Notes: generated from the sequence alone by a model not told the origin. A stretch of 64,000 bases of DNA from Hyphomicrobiales bacterium (GCA_930633525.1 CAKNFP010000001.1:3843501-3907500), one strand, 5' to 3'. Positions 1-9,399 are shown, counted from the first letter of the stretch. Made by a program: numbers and translations.

Positions 1-642
1 TTCCTTCAACGCCTGGGCGCGAACCTCCGCGGGGGCTCCGGAATGCTTCTCGCCCCAATCGATCCAGCCGGGGCAGATACAGTTCACGGTGATCCCATAG
101 GGCGCGCATTCGCGCGCGAGCCCCTTGCTATAGCCGATCAGGGCCGCCTTGGCGCCGGCGTAGGTCGGAGACGGCGATCGAAAGGCCTTGCCGCTGCGGC
201 CGGTGACCGAGCTGATGGCGATGACGCGGCCGGCGCGCCGCTCTTTCATGCCGGGCAACACTGCGCGCGCGGTCGCCACGAAACCCCGCACGTTGAGATC
301 GAATACGCGTGCATATTCGGCATCCGTGGTCTCGGTCATGGGCTTGGCCGTGCCGACACCGGCATTGCTGACCAGGATATCGACTTTACTCCAGCGGGCG
401 ACGGCAGCGCCGACCGCTTCGTCGACGGAGGCGCTGTCGGTGACGTCGCAGCGCACGGCAAAGGAATCAGCACCACGCGACCGGGCGTCCGCGGCGACGG
501 CCTCCGCCTCCTCACGCGCCGCCGCCCATGTGACAGCCACGCTGGCGCCAGCATCCGCCAGCATAAGCGCGATACCGCGGCCGATGCCGCGAGAGGAAGC
601 GGTGACGAAGGCCACCTGGCCGGTCAGATCGATAGGCAGCAT
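1..642 (-). CDS. SDR family oxidoreductase (3' end outside window)
   Basis: Short-chain dehydrogenase/reductase, a cytoplasmic NAD(P)-dependent enzyme; the substrate cannot be told from sequence. Reading leftward from ATG at 642, the N-terminus (MLPIDLTGQVAFVT) runs into the Rossmann motif TASSRGIGRG, then LVSNAGVG (the NAG motif), the catalytic serine in AISSVTGR, and the YAGAK pair that supplies the catalytic Tyr and Lys. The frame is still open at base 1, so the C-terminal end (roughly 40 residues for this family) is missing. It starts 2 bp after the stop of the upstream solute-binding gene, so the two form one operon and the enzyme probably acts on the transported compound. Confidence 0.85.
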   Translation of the reverse strand, partial: MLPIDLTGQVAFVTASSRGIGRGIALMLADAGASVAVTWAAAREEAEAVAADARSRGADSFAVRCDVTDSASVDEAVGAAVARWSKVDILVSNAGVGTAKPMTETTDAEYARVFDLNVRGFVATARAVLPGMKERRAGRVIAISSVTGRSGKAFRSPSPTYAGAKAALIGYSKGLARECAPYGITVNCICPGWIDWGEKHSGAPAEVRAQALKE

Positions 643-644
643 GC

Positions 645-1940
645 TCAAACCTTCAACAGGGGAGAGATCTTGGATCGCAGTTCCTTGACGGCCGCCGCCG
701 GGGTCACGACGCCGACGACAACGCCCTGGCTGGTCTGCATCATGATATCGGCAGCGCGCTGCGCCTCCGCGAAGATCGGCAGCGGGGGGCGGGCATAGGG
801 CAGCACCGAGGCCTCGATGCGGGCCTGGGGAACGGCAGCCACCAAACGCTGGTCGGAATAGACCGAGCTGCGCACCGGGCCATTGCCGTTCAGCGCCTGG
901 CGCAACGTGCCGTCCTTGCTTGTGAGATCGCGGATCAGCGACCAGGTCAGGTCCTTGTTTCCTGCGTTCTTCGGGATGGAGATCGACCAGAAGTCGGACG
1001 TGGCGACCAGCGGCACCTTCTCCTTGACACCCGCCGAGGAGACCACCGGCACGAGCTTGATCTTGCCGGGATACTGGGACTTCTTCGGATCGTTGAAATC
1101 CGCGTAGCGGCCCATGATGGCCAAGGCCATGGCGACGCGCCCATTCTGAACCATAGTGAAAACGTCATCCTGCGACATTGCCGAGAAATTGCGTGGCAGG
1201 ATTTTCTTGTCGAACATCGTCTGCAGCGCCTCGAACATGGTCACCATGCCGGCCTCATTGGGCAGCAGGGTCCGGTCCGGCGCGATCAACGGTGCGTCAT
1301 AGGCGAAGGCCATGGTCAGGAAATTGAAATGCGAATTGCCCTGGAAGGCGAAGCCGTTGACCGGCGTGCCATCCGGCCGGCGATAGGTGAGCCGGCCCGC
1401 CACATCGATCAGTTCCTCCATGGTCTTCGGAGGGGCCTTGATACCCTGCTCCTCGAAAAGCGCCTCGTTGTAGAAGAGCCCGACCGTGGCATGGCGGATG
1501 GGGATGGCCCGAAGACTGCCGTCAATGGTTACAGCCTCGACCATGCCGGCAGCGATATCCGGGAAATCCTCCACCGGCGCGGCAGCGACATGAGCCTCCA
1601 ACGGCTCGAGCAGATTGAGCAGCCGTGGCGATATGGCCGTGTTCAGCACATAGGCGGCATCGATGGAGGTCTCCCCCAGCACCAGTTCGCGCTGGAGGCG
1701 GTCATGCAGCGGGGCGTTGTCCAGCGTGATCCAGGACAAGGGGCGGCCATTGCGCTTCACCCAATCGGCGGTGACATCGCCGCCCGGCCGATCGGCACTT
1801 GTCGCAACCTGCTGGTGCACGCGGTGAGACAGAATGTTGAGCGCGGGCGCCTGCGCGCGGGCGACGTTCCAACCAAGGCCTGATAAACTCGTTCCAGCAG
1901 CTGCGCCGATAAAGGCGCGGCGGGATAAAACTCCGTCCAC
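645..1940 (-). CDS. ABC transporter extracellular solute-binding protein, family 1
   Basis: Periplasmic solute-binding protein of 431 residues, family 1 (sugar/sugar-alcohol type) by overall look. The N-terminus has a twin-arginine-like signal (SRRAFIGAAAGTS) ending near ARAQA, as in many alphaproteobacterial sugar-binding proteins. Mid-protein segments such as IPIRHATVGLFYNEALFEEQ and PPKTMEELIDVAGRL match the usual binding-protein fold, where an inner Tyr-Asn pair follows the hinge. No permease or ATPase lies in view, so the rest of the transporter must be to the left of the window beyond the SDR or elsewhere. The ligand is unknown. Confidence 0.85.
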   Translation of the reverse strand: MDGVLSRRAFIGAAAGTSLSGLGWNVARAQAPALNILSHRVHQQVATSADRPGGDVTADWVKRNGRPLSWITLDNAPLHDRLQRELVLGETSIDAAYVLNTAISPRLLNLLEPLEAHVAAAPVEDFPDIAAGMVEAVTIDGSLRAIPIRHATVGLFYNEALFEEQGIKAPPKTMEELIDVAGRLTYRRPDGTPVNGFAFQGNSHFNFLTMAFAYDAPLIAPDRTLLPNEAGMVTMFEALQTMFDKKILPRNFSAMSQDDVFTMVQNGRVAMALAIMGRYADFNDPKKSQYPGKIKLVPVVSSAGVKEKVPLVATSDFWSISIPKNAGNKDLTWSLIRDLTSKDGTLRQALNGNGPVRSSVYSDQRLVAAVPQARIEASVLPYARPPLPIFAEAQRAADIMMQTSQGVVVGVVTPAAAVKELRSKISPLLKV

Positions 1941-2314
1941 GGCAACCTCCCGATTTCGCTCTTGTCCCCGACTCTTGGTGGCCGGTTCGGCAACTTTAAC
2001 AGGGTTCGTCGGGCTGTCACCGGTCGTTGGAGCTTATATTGACCGCCGATAGCCGTGAAACGGCGAGGCGATGGGAAAGGCGGTAGGGGACCCGTCTTGT
2101 CTTGCCCTCGCCAATAACGGCCTGCCCGCTGCATTGTGATCTTGAAGCACCTGCCACGGCTGGTCGACAGGGGAATGTTACCGAGCAGATCCTCATGCCG
2201 CGCGGTGCAGGGCCGTCTTCGACACGCTCGTCGAAGAGCGGGCCCCGTTGGTTCGCCGATAGCTGCCGCGATGGTCTTGCAACGGGGCCAGGCAGGTCCC
2301 CCTGCGGACGACAA
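1941..2314. other. Intergenic stretch with two inverted repeats
   Basis: I see no convincing gene in these 374 bases. Two stem-forming repeats lie downstream of poxB: a 10-bp perfect pair GGCCCCGTTG (2241-2250) / CAACGGGGCC (2280-2289) with a 29-base loop, and an 8-bp pair TCTTCGAC / GTCGAAGA (2216-2223 / 2230-2237). Neither is followed by a T run, so they are not classic intrinsic terminators. They may still protect or end the poxB transcript. Confidence 0.4.
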
Positions 2315-4042
2315 TCAGAGACGCAGGTTCGTTCGTGCCAGTTCGAGAACCTCGTCGCCACGGCCGTTGATGATCGCCTTCAGGAGAAACAGACTGAACC
2401 CCTTCGCCTGCTCGAGCTGGATCTTGGGAGGAAGCGCGAGCTCCTGTTTCGCGGTGACCACGTCCAGAAGGACCGGGCCGTTGTGGGCCAGCGCTGCCTT
2501 GACGCCGTCCTCGAGGTCGGCCGGATCCTCGACACGGATGCCGCGAATGCCGATCGCTTCCGCCATGGCCGCGAAATTCGGATTGTCGAGATCGGTGCCC
2601 GTGTCGAGATAGCCCGCCGCCTTCATCTCCATGGCGACGAAACCGAGCGAACCATTATTGAAGACGACGAGCTTCACCGGCAGGTCGAGTTGCTTGAGCG
2701 ACAATACATCGCCCATCAGCATGGAAAAGCCGCCGTCACCCGAAAGCGAGATCACCTGACGCTCGGGAAAAGCAGCCTTCGCCCCGAGGGCCTGCGGCAT
2801 GGCGTTCGCCATGGAGCCGTGATTGAACGAGCCGACGAGACGGCGCTTCCCGTTCATCGTGAGATAGCGGGCCGCCCAGACGGTGGGCGTGCCGACATCG
2901 GCGGTGAAAATGGCGTTATCATCCGCGAATTCGCTGACGAGGCGGGTGAGATGCTGCGCGTGAATGCGCGTATCGCCGGCCCTGGGCTGCGCGAGATCAT
3001 CGAGCCCGGTTCGCGCCTCTGCGTAATGCGCTTTCGCTTTGTCGAGGAAGGTCCGATCCGTGCGCTTCTCGAGCCGGGGTGTGATGGCGGCGAGGGTTGA
3101 CCTGACATCGCCGATCAGCCCGAGATCAACCGGCGTCCGCCGGCCGATCGCCTCCGGGCGAATGTCGATCTGCACGATCTTCGCCTTGTCCGGATAGAAA
3201 TTGCGATACGGGAAATCCGTGCCCAGCATGACCAGCGTGTCGCAGTTCAACATCGCGTGGTAGCCCGACGAGAAGCCGATCAGCCCTGTCATGCCCACAT
3301 CGTAGGGATTGTCCCATTCCACATGTTCCTTGCCGCGCAGGGCATGGACGATGGGCGCCGCGAGCGTGTCGGCCAGCGAGACGACTTCGTCATGGGCACC
3401 CGCGCAGCCACTGCCGCAGAGAAGCGTCACGGCCTTGGACGAATCGAGCAGCTCGACCAGCCTGTCGATATCCTCAGTCGCGGGGCTAACGGTCGGAGGT
3501 GCCACACGGGCAATGTCGACACGCGCGCCATCCGGCACGGGCTTCAGTGCGACATCACCCGGGAGGACGATGACGGAGACGCCCCGCTTGCCAATGGCGG
3601 TACGGATGGCCGTCTCCAGAACGCGCGGGAATTGTTCCGGGCTCGATACGAGCTCGACATAGTGGCTGCATTCGCGGAACAGTTCCTGCGGATGCGTCTC
3701 CTGGAAATAATTGAGGCCGATCTCCGAGGATGGGATATGAGCGGCGATCGCGAGCACCGGCACGTGGTTGCGATGGCAGTCATAGAGCCCGTTGATAAGA
3801 TGGAGATTGCCCGGTCCGCAGCTTCCAGCGCAGACGGCGAGCTTTCCACTGACTGCGGCCTCGCCACCGGCAGCAAACGCGGCCACCTCCTCGTGGCGCG
3901 TATGCATCCAGCGGATGCTGCCGAGCCGGCGCAAGCTGTCGTTGAGACCATTCAAGCTGTCACCCGTCACGCCCCAGATGCGCTCCACACCGATCTCGGC
4001 GAGGGTCTCTGCGAGGAAGTCTGCGATCGTTTTCGTTGGCAT
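2315..4042 (-). CDS. poxB: Pyruvate dehydrogenase (quinone) PoxB, thiamine-pyrophosphate enzyme
   Basis: Peripheral-membrane flavoenzyme that oxidatively decarboxylates pyruvate to acetate and CO2 and passes electrons to ubiquinone. At 575 residues it matches E. coli PoxB (572) in length. The N-terminal pyrimidine-binding domain has [11 protein letters not shown] and [17 protein letters not shown]; the middle domain should bind FAD; the C-terminal diphosphate-binding domain has the [11 protein letters not shown]...NNGSLGF thiamine motif. The tail [19 protein letters not shown] closely resembles the E. coli C-terminus that docks on the membrane. It stands alone, with about 500 bases between it and the divergent gene at 4544. 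Acetolactate synthase is less likely because of this C-terminus. Confidence 0.9.
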   Translation of the reverse strand: MPTKTIADFLAETLAEIGVERIWGVTGDSLNGLNDSLRRLGSIRWMHTRHEEVAAFAAGGEAAVSGKLAVCAGSCGPGNLHLINGLYDCHRNHVPVLAIAAHIPSSEIGLNYFQETHPQELFRECSHYVELVSSPEQFPRVLETAIRTAIGKRGVSVIVLPGDVALKPVPDGARVDIARVAPPTVSPATEDIDRLVELLDSSKAVTLLCGSGCAGAHDEVVSLADTLAAPIVHALRGKEHVEWDNPYDVGMTGLIGFSSGYHAMLNCDTLVMLGTDFPYRNFYPDKAKIVQIDIRPEAIGRRTPVDLGLIGDVRSTLAAITPRLEKRTDRTFLDKAKAHYAEARTGLDDLAQPRAGDTRIHAQHLTRLVSEFADDNAIFTADVGTPTVWAARYLTMNGKRRLVGSFNHGSMANAMPQALGAKAAFPERQVISLSGDGGFSMLMGDVLSLKQLDLPVKLVVFNNGSLGFVAMEMKAAGYLDTGTDLDNPNFAAMAEAIGIRGIRVEDPADLEDGVKAALAHNGPVLLDVVTAKQELALPPKIQLEQAKGFSLFLLKAIINGRGDEVLELARTNLRL

Positions 4043-4543
4043 ATTCCGTTGTCCTTATCCTCACCTTCCTGAAACGGAGACGACGACGGCCTCGGAGCAG
4101 GCGGCAAAAAATCATCAAGTACGTCGCTGGCATTGAAGTAGGTAACGCGCGGATTTGATTGGGCTGTCGACCTTGAGCGCGAATTTGACGAGATCCATGC
4201 CGTCTTGTCGAGAGAAGATGACGCTGAACCAGCAGCGACCTTCAGAGAACGCGTCGATGAACCAGTCGTCTTGCGGCGGCCAGGCTGACGCGGATTTCCC
4301 ATAGCCGCCGTGGGACTGCCCTGCGGCTATCCGGCTTGCGTCGCACCTGAAAACTCACGAACGACATCGATCTCCCCCTCGGTTGGCTAGCCATGACCCG
4401 ACCCGGTCGATCCTCCTCTCGAACCTCATGCAAGGCGCCGACACCAGTCGGGAATGTTTATTTTCATTCGTTGACATGATGAATGGTTTTATACATAAAC
4501 AGAAAGCCCCGATATTCTCATTCAGACCATCCAAGGAGGCCCA
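4043..4543. other. Divergent intergenic region between poxB and the cucumopine-synthase-like pair
   Basis: This 501-base gap holds the promoter for the rightward pair near its right end (separate entry). On the minus strand about 4116-4300 there is an open stretch without a good start that reads like protein (DDWFIDAFSEGRCWF, DGMDLVKFALKVDSP, then a stop). It could be the tail of a lost gene, but I do not recognise the family and do not call a gene. Confidence 0.3.
4460..4539 (+). promoter_or_regulatory. Promoter, candidate operator and Shine-Dalgarno of the cucumopine-synthase-like operon
   Basis: A sigma70-like promoter reads TTGACA (4471-4476), a 17-base spacer, then CATAAA (4494-4499). 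The decamer ATTTTCATTC (4460-4469) overlaps its upstream edge, and a near copy ATTCTCATTC sits at 4514-4523 downstream. The same ATTTTCATTC occurs at 10537-10546 in front of the ABC solute-binding gene of this cluster, so it may be the RpiR operator. A strong ribosome site AAGGAGG (4533-4539) lies 4 bases before ATG 4544 and fixes that start. Confidence 0.5.
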
Positions 4544-4966
4544 ATGTCGTCATCCGAAATCCTGGAATTCAACGCGCCCAGCGTCGGCCTGTCCTTCCGG
4601 GCAAAACTTCTTGCCGAAGATAACCCCGACGTCGTCGCGCAGGTGCTCGCCCAGCTGCCGCTGAAGAGCGTGCTCGGCCATGTCGTCATCTCCGGCGAAG
4701 CCATCTGGATGCCGACACGCATCGTTCACCTCGGCCGCAACAATATGGTCCAGCGCCATCCCGGCGCGGTCTATCTGTATGCGCCCGGCCAGTCGATCTG
4801 CCTGACCTACGGGAAGATCACCGAGAGCGCCACTGTCAACAAATTCGCCGAGGTGTTTGACGAAGACCTGCCGAAACTTCAGCAGCTCGGCACGCAGGTA
4901 TATGAGCAGACCGTGACACAGCCGCGGCGCAACATCGTCGAAATCAATGTCCGGAGGGCAGCATAA
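4544..4966 (+). CDS. DUF3830 / cyclophilin-like protein, cucumopine-synthase N-domain-like
   Basis: A 140-residue soluble protein with no signal peptide. Segments FRAKLLAEDNPDVVAQVLAQ, LGHVVISGEAIWMPT and HPGAVYLYAPGQSICLTYGK match the pattern of small cyclophilin-like proteins (DUF3830 type: acidic 'A-P-x-x' helix, GEAxWxP strand, PGxxxxYPG turn). In cucumopine synthase, an opine-forming enzyme of Agrobacterium T-DNA that condenses histidine with 2-oxoglutarate, such a domain precedes a helical bundle; the next gene looks like that bundle. The strong Shine-Dalgarno fixes this start. The stop and the next start overlap as TAATG, so the two chains are probably made in equal amounts and form a complex. 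The true reaction is unknown. Confidence 0.55.
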   Translation: MSSSEILEFNAPSVGLSFRAKLLAEDNPDVVAQVLAQLPLKSVLGHVVISGEAIWMPTRIVHLGRNNMVQRHPGAVYLYAPGQSICLTYGKITESATVNKFAEVFDEDLPKLQQLGTQVYEQTVTQPRRNIVEINVRRAA

Positions 4967-5511
4967 TGTCCGCGATCACGAAGTTCACCGGTGACTGGCG
5001 GGACGCCAAGGCTATCATCGAGAAGGAGATCGATCGCGTCTGGTTCGATGAGCCCGAGGAAATCCAGAAGATCCGCTGGGGCGTGATCGACAGTGGCGCC
5101 GGGAGCGGCGAGCAATCCTTCTCGGTGCTGGTGCATCTGGAAGCCTATATGATGCTCGTCGGCGCCGATGTGATGTACCGTCTGCTGAAGATCTCGAAAT
5201 ACGAGGACACAGAGCTCGCGACGCTGAACCGCATGACGCGCGAGTTCCTGACCGGTACATTCAACGTATTCGAGTTCATGACCGATCTGGGCCTCACCAA
5301 TATGCACCAAATCGGCCAGATGTATTCGGATACGCTGGATACGCTGAAGACCAAGGACGAATACGTCGAGCTGACCGGCGCGATGATGACCTACGTGATC
5401 CGCATGCATCGCTGGATCCATTTTATCTTCCCCTGGAATCTCGGCGTCGCCTTTCCGCATCGCAAGCCAGAGGAAGTCCGGGCATTCTCCAGGGTCGTCG
5501 CGGCAGCCTGA
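4966..5511 (+). CDS. Cucumopine-synthase-related helical bundle protein
   Basis: A 181-residue, largely helical soluble protein. Features include WRDAKAIIEKEIDRVWFDEP near the start, a long amphipathic stretch around VLVHLEAYMMLVGADVMYRL, and an aromatic C-terminal part (MHRWIHFIFPWNLGVAFPHR). I recognise it as the helical-bundle type found at the C-terminus of cucumopine synthase, here as a separate gene coupled by TAATG to the cyclophilin-like gene. The recognition rests on memory of the family, not a search, so it is moderate. Together the pair would be a two-subunit version of an enzyme known mainly as a single T-DNA chain. An intrinsic terminator follows directly. Confidence 0.5.
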   Translation: MSAITKFTGDWRDAKAIIEKEIDRVWFDEPEEIQKIRWGVIDSGAGSGEQSFSVLVHLEAYMMLVGADVMYRLLKISKYEDTELATLNRMTREFLTGTFNVFEFMTDLGLTNMHQIGQMYSDTLDTLKTKDEYVELTGAMMTYVIRMHRWIHFIFPWNLGVAFPHRKPEEVRAFSRVVAAA

Positions 5512-5533
5512 GCCAAGCTCTTTCCTCAAGTCC

Positions 5534-5573
5534 AAGGCCAGGGTTTCGGCAATCGCCGACTCTGGCCTTTTTT
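5534..5573 (+). terminator. Intrinsic terminator after the helical-bundle gene
   Basis: Stem AAGGCCAG (5534-5541) pairs with CTGGCCTT (5562-5569); the inner part TTTCGGC/GCCGA extends the hairpin, and six T follow (5568-5573). It separates the two-gene operon from the rpiR-type gene, which has its own TATAAT-like box at 5610-5615. Confidence 0.8.
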
Positions 5574-5637
5574 GTGCGCAAAAGTTTATGCGCGCACCCG
5601 TCGCCTGAATATAATAATACAGGGCTGAGATTGGCTG

Positions 5638-6561
5638 ATGCGCATCGGGATAGCAGACGTGGCGGCGAGCAAGACACCAGAAGACGGCGCGGCATTGGGG
5701 GCAAACGCCCACCCCGCGGATCGACAGTCTTTGCAGGCGGAGCTTGATCGGCGCGCGGCCGGCCAAAGGCTGACGCCCGGCCAGCGCCGCATCGCCCAAT
5801 GCATGATCGAGAACAGCGCCCAGCTGGGGTTTCTCTCCAGTATGGAACTGGCCGAACTGGCCGATGTCAGCCAGCCGTCTGTCACGCGCTTCGCGGTCGC
5901 GCTTGGCTTCGACGGCTATCTGGAAATGCGGCGGTTCCTGCGCGCCAATCATTCCGGTGAAGGCGCCGCCCAGGAACAATGTGAAGCCAACCGTTACCAG
6001 ACGGCGGTGCTGGCGGAGGTCAGCAATCTCACGGAACTCGGACAATCCCTGTCCGACATGGGCATCATCGAGAGCTTCGGCGAGGCGCTGGCGAAATCAC
6101 GACCCCTGGCCGTGCTCGGCTTGCGCGCCTCGGCTGGGCTTGCCACCCAATTCGCCTATTTCGCCGCCAAGGTGCATCCTGATGTCCGGCTCCTGACCGG
6201 CGGTGGATCCTTCGTCGAGGACCAGATCGAGCAATGCGCCGCGGCCGGCGGGCGCACGATGCTCGTCTTCATGATGCCGCTCCACCCCCGAGAGACGATC
6301 CGCGCTATCGAATGCGCCCGCCAGGCCGGCATGAGCATCGCGCTCGTCACGGACGCCAGTTTCAATAACCACGACGGCATCGCCGACATCCTGCTCACGT
6401 CGCGTGTCAGCAACCGCCTGCTGTTCGATTCCTACGCCGGCTCGGCGATGCTCGTCTCCGTATTGCTCGATGCCCTTTGCACCAGCATGAAGGGCGACGC
6501 TCAGAAGCGGCTTGATGCGGTCGATCGCTCCTCGAAGAGGCGCAAGGTTTTTGTGAGCTGA
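5638..6561 (+). CDS. MurR/RpiR family transcriptional regulator
   Basis: A 307-residue DNA-binding regulator. An N-terminal helix-turn-helix of the RpiR type (LTPGQRRIAQCMIENSAQLG then LADVSQPSVTRFAVALGFDG, about residues 43-95) is followed by a SIS sugar-isomerase-like domain (about 130-270) that senses a phosphosugar-like or other small ligand. A start further inside is possible, since the first 35 residues are unlike the family. It lies between the cucumopine-synthase-like pair and a convergent polyamine-type ABC operon and is the obvious candidate to control both; a shared decamer in front of both operons supports this but is only an inference. Confidence 0.85.
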   Translation: MRIGIADVAASKTPEDGAALGANAHPADRQSLQAELDRRAAGQRLTPGQRRIAQCMIENSAQLGFLSSMELAELADVSQPSVTRFAVALGFDGYLEMRRFLRANHSGEGAAQEQCEANRYQTAVLAEVSNLTELGQSLSDMGIIESFGEALAKSRPLAVLGLRASAGLATQFAYFAAKVHPDVRLLTGGGSFVEDQIEQCAAAGGRTMLVFMMPLHPRETIRAIECARQAGMSIALVTDASFNNHDGIADILLTSRVSNRLLFDSYAGSAMLVSVLLDALCTSMKGDAQKRLDAVDRSSKRRKVFVS

Positions 6562-6651
6562 TCGACCGTTTCGAGCCATGCCCTCTTTTGGAACATGGTC
6601 TGGCGAACGGAAAATTTGGATGACAGGCGGCATGGCCGCCTCGTCCCCTGA

Positions 6652-7449
6652 TCAATCGCGCTTGCGCACGGCACCTAGCCCCACCGTCCTGTCGACGATG
6701 ACCAGCAGGATGACCGAGGCCACGATCAACACTGTCGACATCGCCGCGACGAAAGGCTCGTATTCGTATTGCAGATACGCGCGCAACTGCAGCGGCAGTG
6801 TCGTCCAGTTCTTGTTCGCAAGAAAAACCGACACCGTATAGTTGTTCCAGGACAACACAAAAACGATGATCAGTGACGGGATGATGCTTGCCTTGAGCAG
6901 GGGCAAAGTCACGCGCCAGAGCGCCTGCCGGGGCGTCGCGCCGACACTGAGCGCAGCTTCCTCGAGGCGCACGTCGAAGCCTTCCATTTGCGCCATCACA
7001 TTGCGCAGCGGATACGGCAGCGTGACCACCACATGCGCGGCGAGCAACGTCCAAACGTTGTTGACCAACCCCAACATGAAGATGATCTGGAACAAGGCCA
7101 GCGCCACGATCACAGCGGGAATGAACAAGGGCGACATCAGAAGCGATGAGACAAACGCCCTTGCCGCGCCGCGCTGACGCTGCAAGCCGATGGCGGCGAG
7201 AACGCCGAGGCCGGTGCTGAAAAGCGCCGTGGCGACACCGAGGATGGTGCTGGCCAAAGCGGCATGCAGGAAATCCGGTTTGTCCAGGATCGTGGCATAC
7301 CATTTCAGCGTGAAGCCTTGCGGCGGAAAGACCATCGCCACGGGATTGAAGGAGACCGCGATGAGGATTGCCAGCGGCGCCAAGAGGAAACCAAAGAAAA
7401 GCGCGGCCCCCACATACCACAGACCGCTGCCGAGAAGCGTTTTTTGCAT
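6652..7449 (-). CDS. ABC transporter permease, PotC-like
   Basis: Inner-membrane permease of 265 residues with about six hydrophobic spans. The cytoplasmic loop that docks on the ATPase is clear: EEAALSVGATPRQALWRVTL, the EAA motif of binding-protein-dependent permeases, followed by PLLKASIIPSLIIVFVLSW. Overall it resembles the PotC/YdcV branch that imports polyamines, opines or related cations. It is the last gene of a four-gene operon (binding protein, ATPase, permease, permease) transcribed leftward and ends 90 bp from the convergent RpiR gene. Confidence 0.88.
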   Translation of the reverse strand: MQKTLLGSGLWYVGAALFFGFLLAPLAILIAVSFNPVAMVFPPQGFTLKWYATILDKPDFLHAALASTILGVATALFSTGLGVLAAIGLQRQRGAARAFVSSLLMSPLFIPAVIVALALFQIIFMLGLVNNVWTLLAAHVVVTLPYPLRNVMAQMEGFDVRLEEAALSVGATPRQALWRVTLPLLKASIIPSLIIVFVLSWNNYTVSVFLANKNWTTLPLQLRAYLQYEYEPFVAAMSTVLIVASVILLVIVDRTVGLGAVRKRD

Positions 7450-7459
7450 AAGCCCCTCC

Positions 7460-8335
7460 TCAGGCTGCCTGAACGGCCGTCGCCGGACGGCCCGCTGATC
7501 GCACCGCCCATTGATAGACCCCCAACATCACCATGGTGACGATCAGGAGGATGACGCCGATGGTCGCGGCAAAAGGCAGATTGTTCGACACCGTCGCAGT
7601 CTCGTAGGCAGCCACGCTCATAAAGCGGACACGACCTCCGCCGAGCAGGATCGGCACCACGAAGGATTCCACGTTGATGCCAAAGGCCAGCACGCTGCCG
7701 GCGAGAATGCCAGGCACGCTGAGCGGCAGGGTCACGCGGCGGAAGGCGGAGAGTGGAGTGGCGCCCACTGTCATGGCCGCCTGTTCGAGCTGGCGCGGAA
7801 TGGCCTGGAGAACGCCATATACTGACATGACGACAAAAGGCACCGCCACCTGCACCATGCCAATAACCACGGCCGTCTCGTTGTAGAGCAGCGGTAGGGG
7901 GCGAGCCGTTATGCCGACCCCGACCAGGATCTGATTCACCAGGCCGTTGCGGCCGAGAACCACCATCAGGCTCAGCGTGCGCACCACCAGATTGACCCAG
8001 AGCGGCAGCATAACCAGCAGGATCATCCAGGTCTGCGCCGTCGGCGAGGCCCGCACGATAACGAAGGCACCCAAATAGCCGATCACGACCGAGAACAGGG
8101 TCGCGATTGCCGCGAGACGGATCGTGCGCAGAAGAAGATCGTTGACGTAATAGCTATCGGTGAGAAAGCGAGCATAGTTGCCAAGCGTGAAGGCGTGCTG
8201 CACCTCGCCGGTCGGGCCAGCGCCCAGAAAGCTCAGGATGACGACCCAGATCAGCGGCACCACGAAAAAGGCGCCGAGAATGACGACAGCCGGGAGGACA
8301 AGGACGGCGGAGGTCTTCATGGCGGAGGTTTTCAT
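7460..8335 (-). CDS. ABC transporter permease, PotB-like
   Basis: Inner-membrane permease of 291 residues, partner of the gene at 6652. It has an N-terminal span (VLVLPAVVILGAFFVVPLIW), a large periplasmic part before further spans, and the EAA loop EQAAMTVGATPLSAFRRVTL. The first codons carry a short duplication (MKTSAMKTSA, a repeat of 15 bases), so the second ATG is an alternative start. Its start overlaps the end of the ATPase gene by 4 bp, showing translational coupling within the operon. The ligand is probably a small positively charged or opine-like molecule, judged by family only. Confidence 0.87.
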   Translation of the reverse strand: MKTSAMKTSAVLVLPAVVILGAFFVVPLIWVVILSFLGAGPTGEVQHAFTLGNYARFLTDSYYVNDLLLRTIRLAAIATLFSVVIGYLGAFVIVRASPTAQTWMILLVMLPLWVNLVVRTLSLMVVLGRNGLVNQILVGVGITARPLPLLYNETAVVIGMVQVAVPFVVMSVYGVLQAIPRQLEQAAMTVGATPLSAFRRVTLPLSVPGILAGSVLAFGINVESFVVPILLGGGRVRFMSVAAYETATVSNNLPFAATIGVILLIVTMVMLGVYQWAVRSAGRPATAVQAA

Positions 8336-9399
8336 GGCGCAGGCGCCTCATTCGGCAGCAGGCGAGCCCGGCAGCGCAGGGCGACGGTATCACCGGCCTG
8401 GAACGCCGGCGCGTCCGGGCGCCGCTTCACGCGCATCTGGCGGTCGCCGAGCCTGATGAGATAGTCGCTCGACTGGCCGAAGAACATGAGGCGATCCACG
8501 ACGCCGCATGGGAGTTCCTGCTCCTCTTGCGCCCTGGGCGTATCCAGCGTCACCCATTCGGGGCGCACGAAGGCCACGACGCCCCGCCCCACATGCCGCT
8601 CGGCGCCTTCGACCGGGATCACCATATCCTCCGCCAGACGCAGGCCCTGGATCGCCCCCCGGTTTTCGATCTGCCCCCGGAAGAAAAAGGCCTCGCCGAC
8701 AAAACGCGCGACATATTCGGAAACGGGGCTGTTATAGATGGCATGGGGCGTATCGAGTTGCTCAATGGCGCCTTTGTTCATGACGACGACACGATCCGAC
8801 AGCGACAGCGCCTCTTCCTGATCATGCGTTACGAAGACTGTTGTCAGTCCCAACGTCTGCTGCAGGGTTTTGAGCTCCACCTGCATATCCTGGCGCAAGT
8901 TCTTGTCGAGTGCACTGAGCGGCTCGTCGAGCAAAAGCACATCCGGCTTCAGCACGATGGCGCGCGCGAGAGCCACACGCTGCTGCTGCCCGCCTGAAAG
9001 CTGGGTGGGCAACCGGTCGGCAAGGGCATCGAGCTGCACCATGGCCAGCGCCTCGGTGACCCGCGCGCGAAGCTCGGCGGCAGGCGTACCGCGCAATTCG
9101 AGGCCCATCGAAATATTGCGGAAAACGCTGAGATGAGGCCACAAGGCGAAATTCTGAAAAACAAAGCCAATCCTGCGCTTCCATACAGGATCCCGTGTGA
9201 CGTTGCGCCCGGCGATGTGGATTTCGCCGCCACTCGGCTCCTCGAGCCCGGCGATGATCCGCAAAAGCGTGCTCTTGCCGCAGCCGCTTGGGCCGAGAAC
9301 GGAGAGAAATTCTCCTTCGCGCACTTCAAGATCGATACTCTCGAGGGCGACGAAGCTCCCCCAGCTTTTCGAGATGCGGTTGACGCTAATCTGCCCCAT
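8332..9399 (-). CDS. ABC transporter ATP-binding protein, PotA-like
   Basis: Cytoplasmic ATPase of 355 residues that powers the importer. Walker A is GPSGCGKST (36-44), the signature LSGGQ is at 134-138, and Walker B LLLDEP is at 155-160, followed by the D-loop SALD and the switch His in FVTHDQEE. The C-terminal part (about 245-350) fits the TOBE-type regulatory domain of the spermidine/putrescine and iron group. It sits between the binding protein (gap 69 bp) and the first permease (4-bp overlap). Confidence 0.92.
   Translation of the reverse strand: MGQISVNRISKSWGSFVALESIDLEVREGEFLSVLGPSGCGKSTLLRIIAGLEEPSGGEIHIAGRNVTRDPVWKRRIGFVFQNFALWPHLSVFRNISMGLELRGTPAAELRARVTEALAMVQLDALADRLPTQLSGGQQQRVALARAIVLKPDVLLLDEPLSALDKNLRQDMQVELKTLQQTLGLTTVFVTHDQEEALSLSDRVVVMNKGAIEQLDTPHAIYNSPVSEYVARFVGEAFFFRGQIENRGAIQGLRLAEDMVIPVEGAERHVGRGVVAFVRPEWVTLDTPRAQEEQELPCGVVDRLMFFGQSSDYLIRLGDRQMRVKRRPDAPAFQAGDTVALRCRARLLPNEAPAP

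Noticed and set aside
43..798. Long rightward open frame opposite the SDR and binding-protein genes
   Set aside because: It is antisense to two genes with clear family motifs; its own sequence has no recognisable fold. The same holds for many frames opposite real genes across the window.
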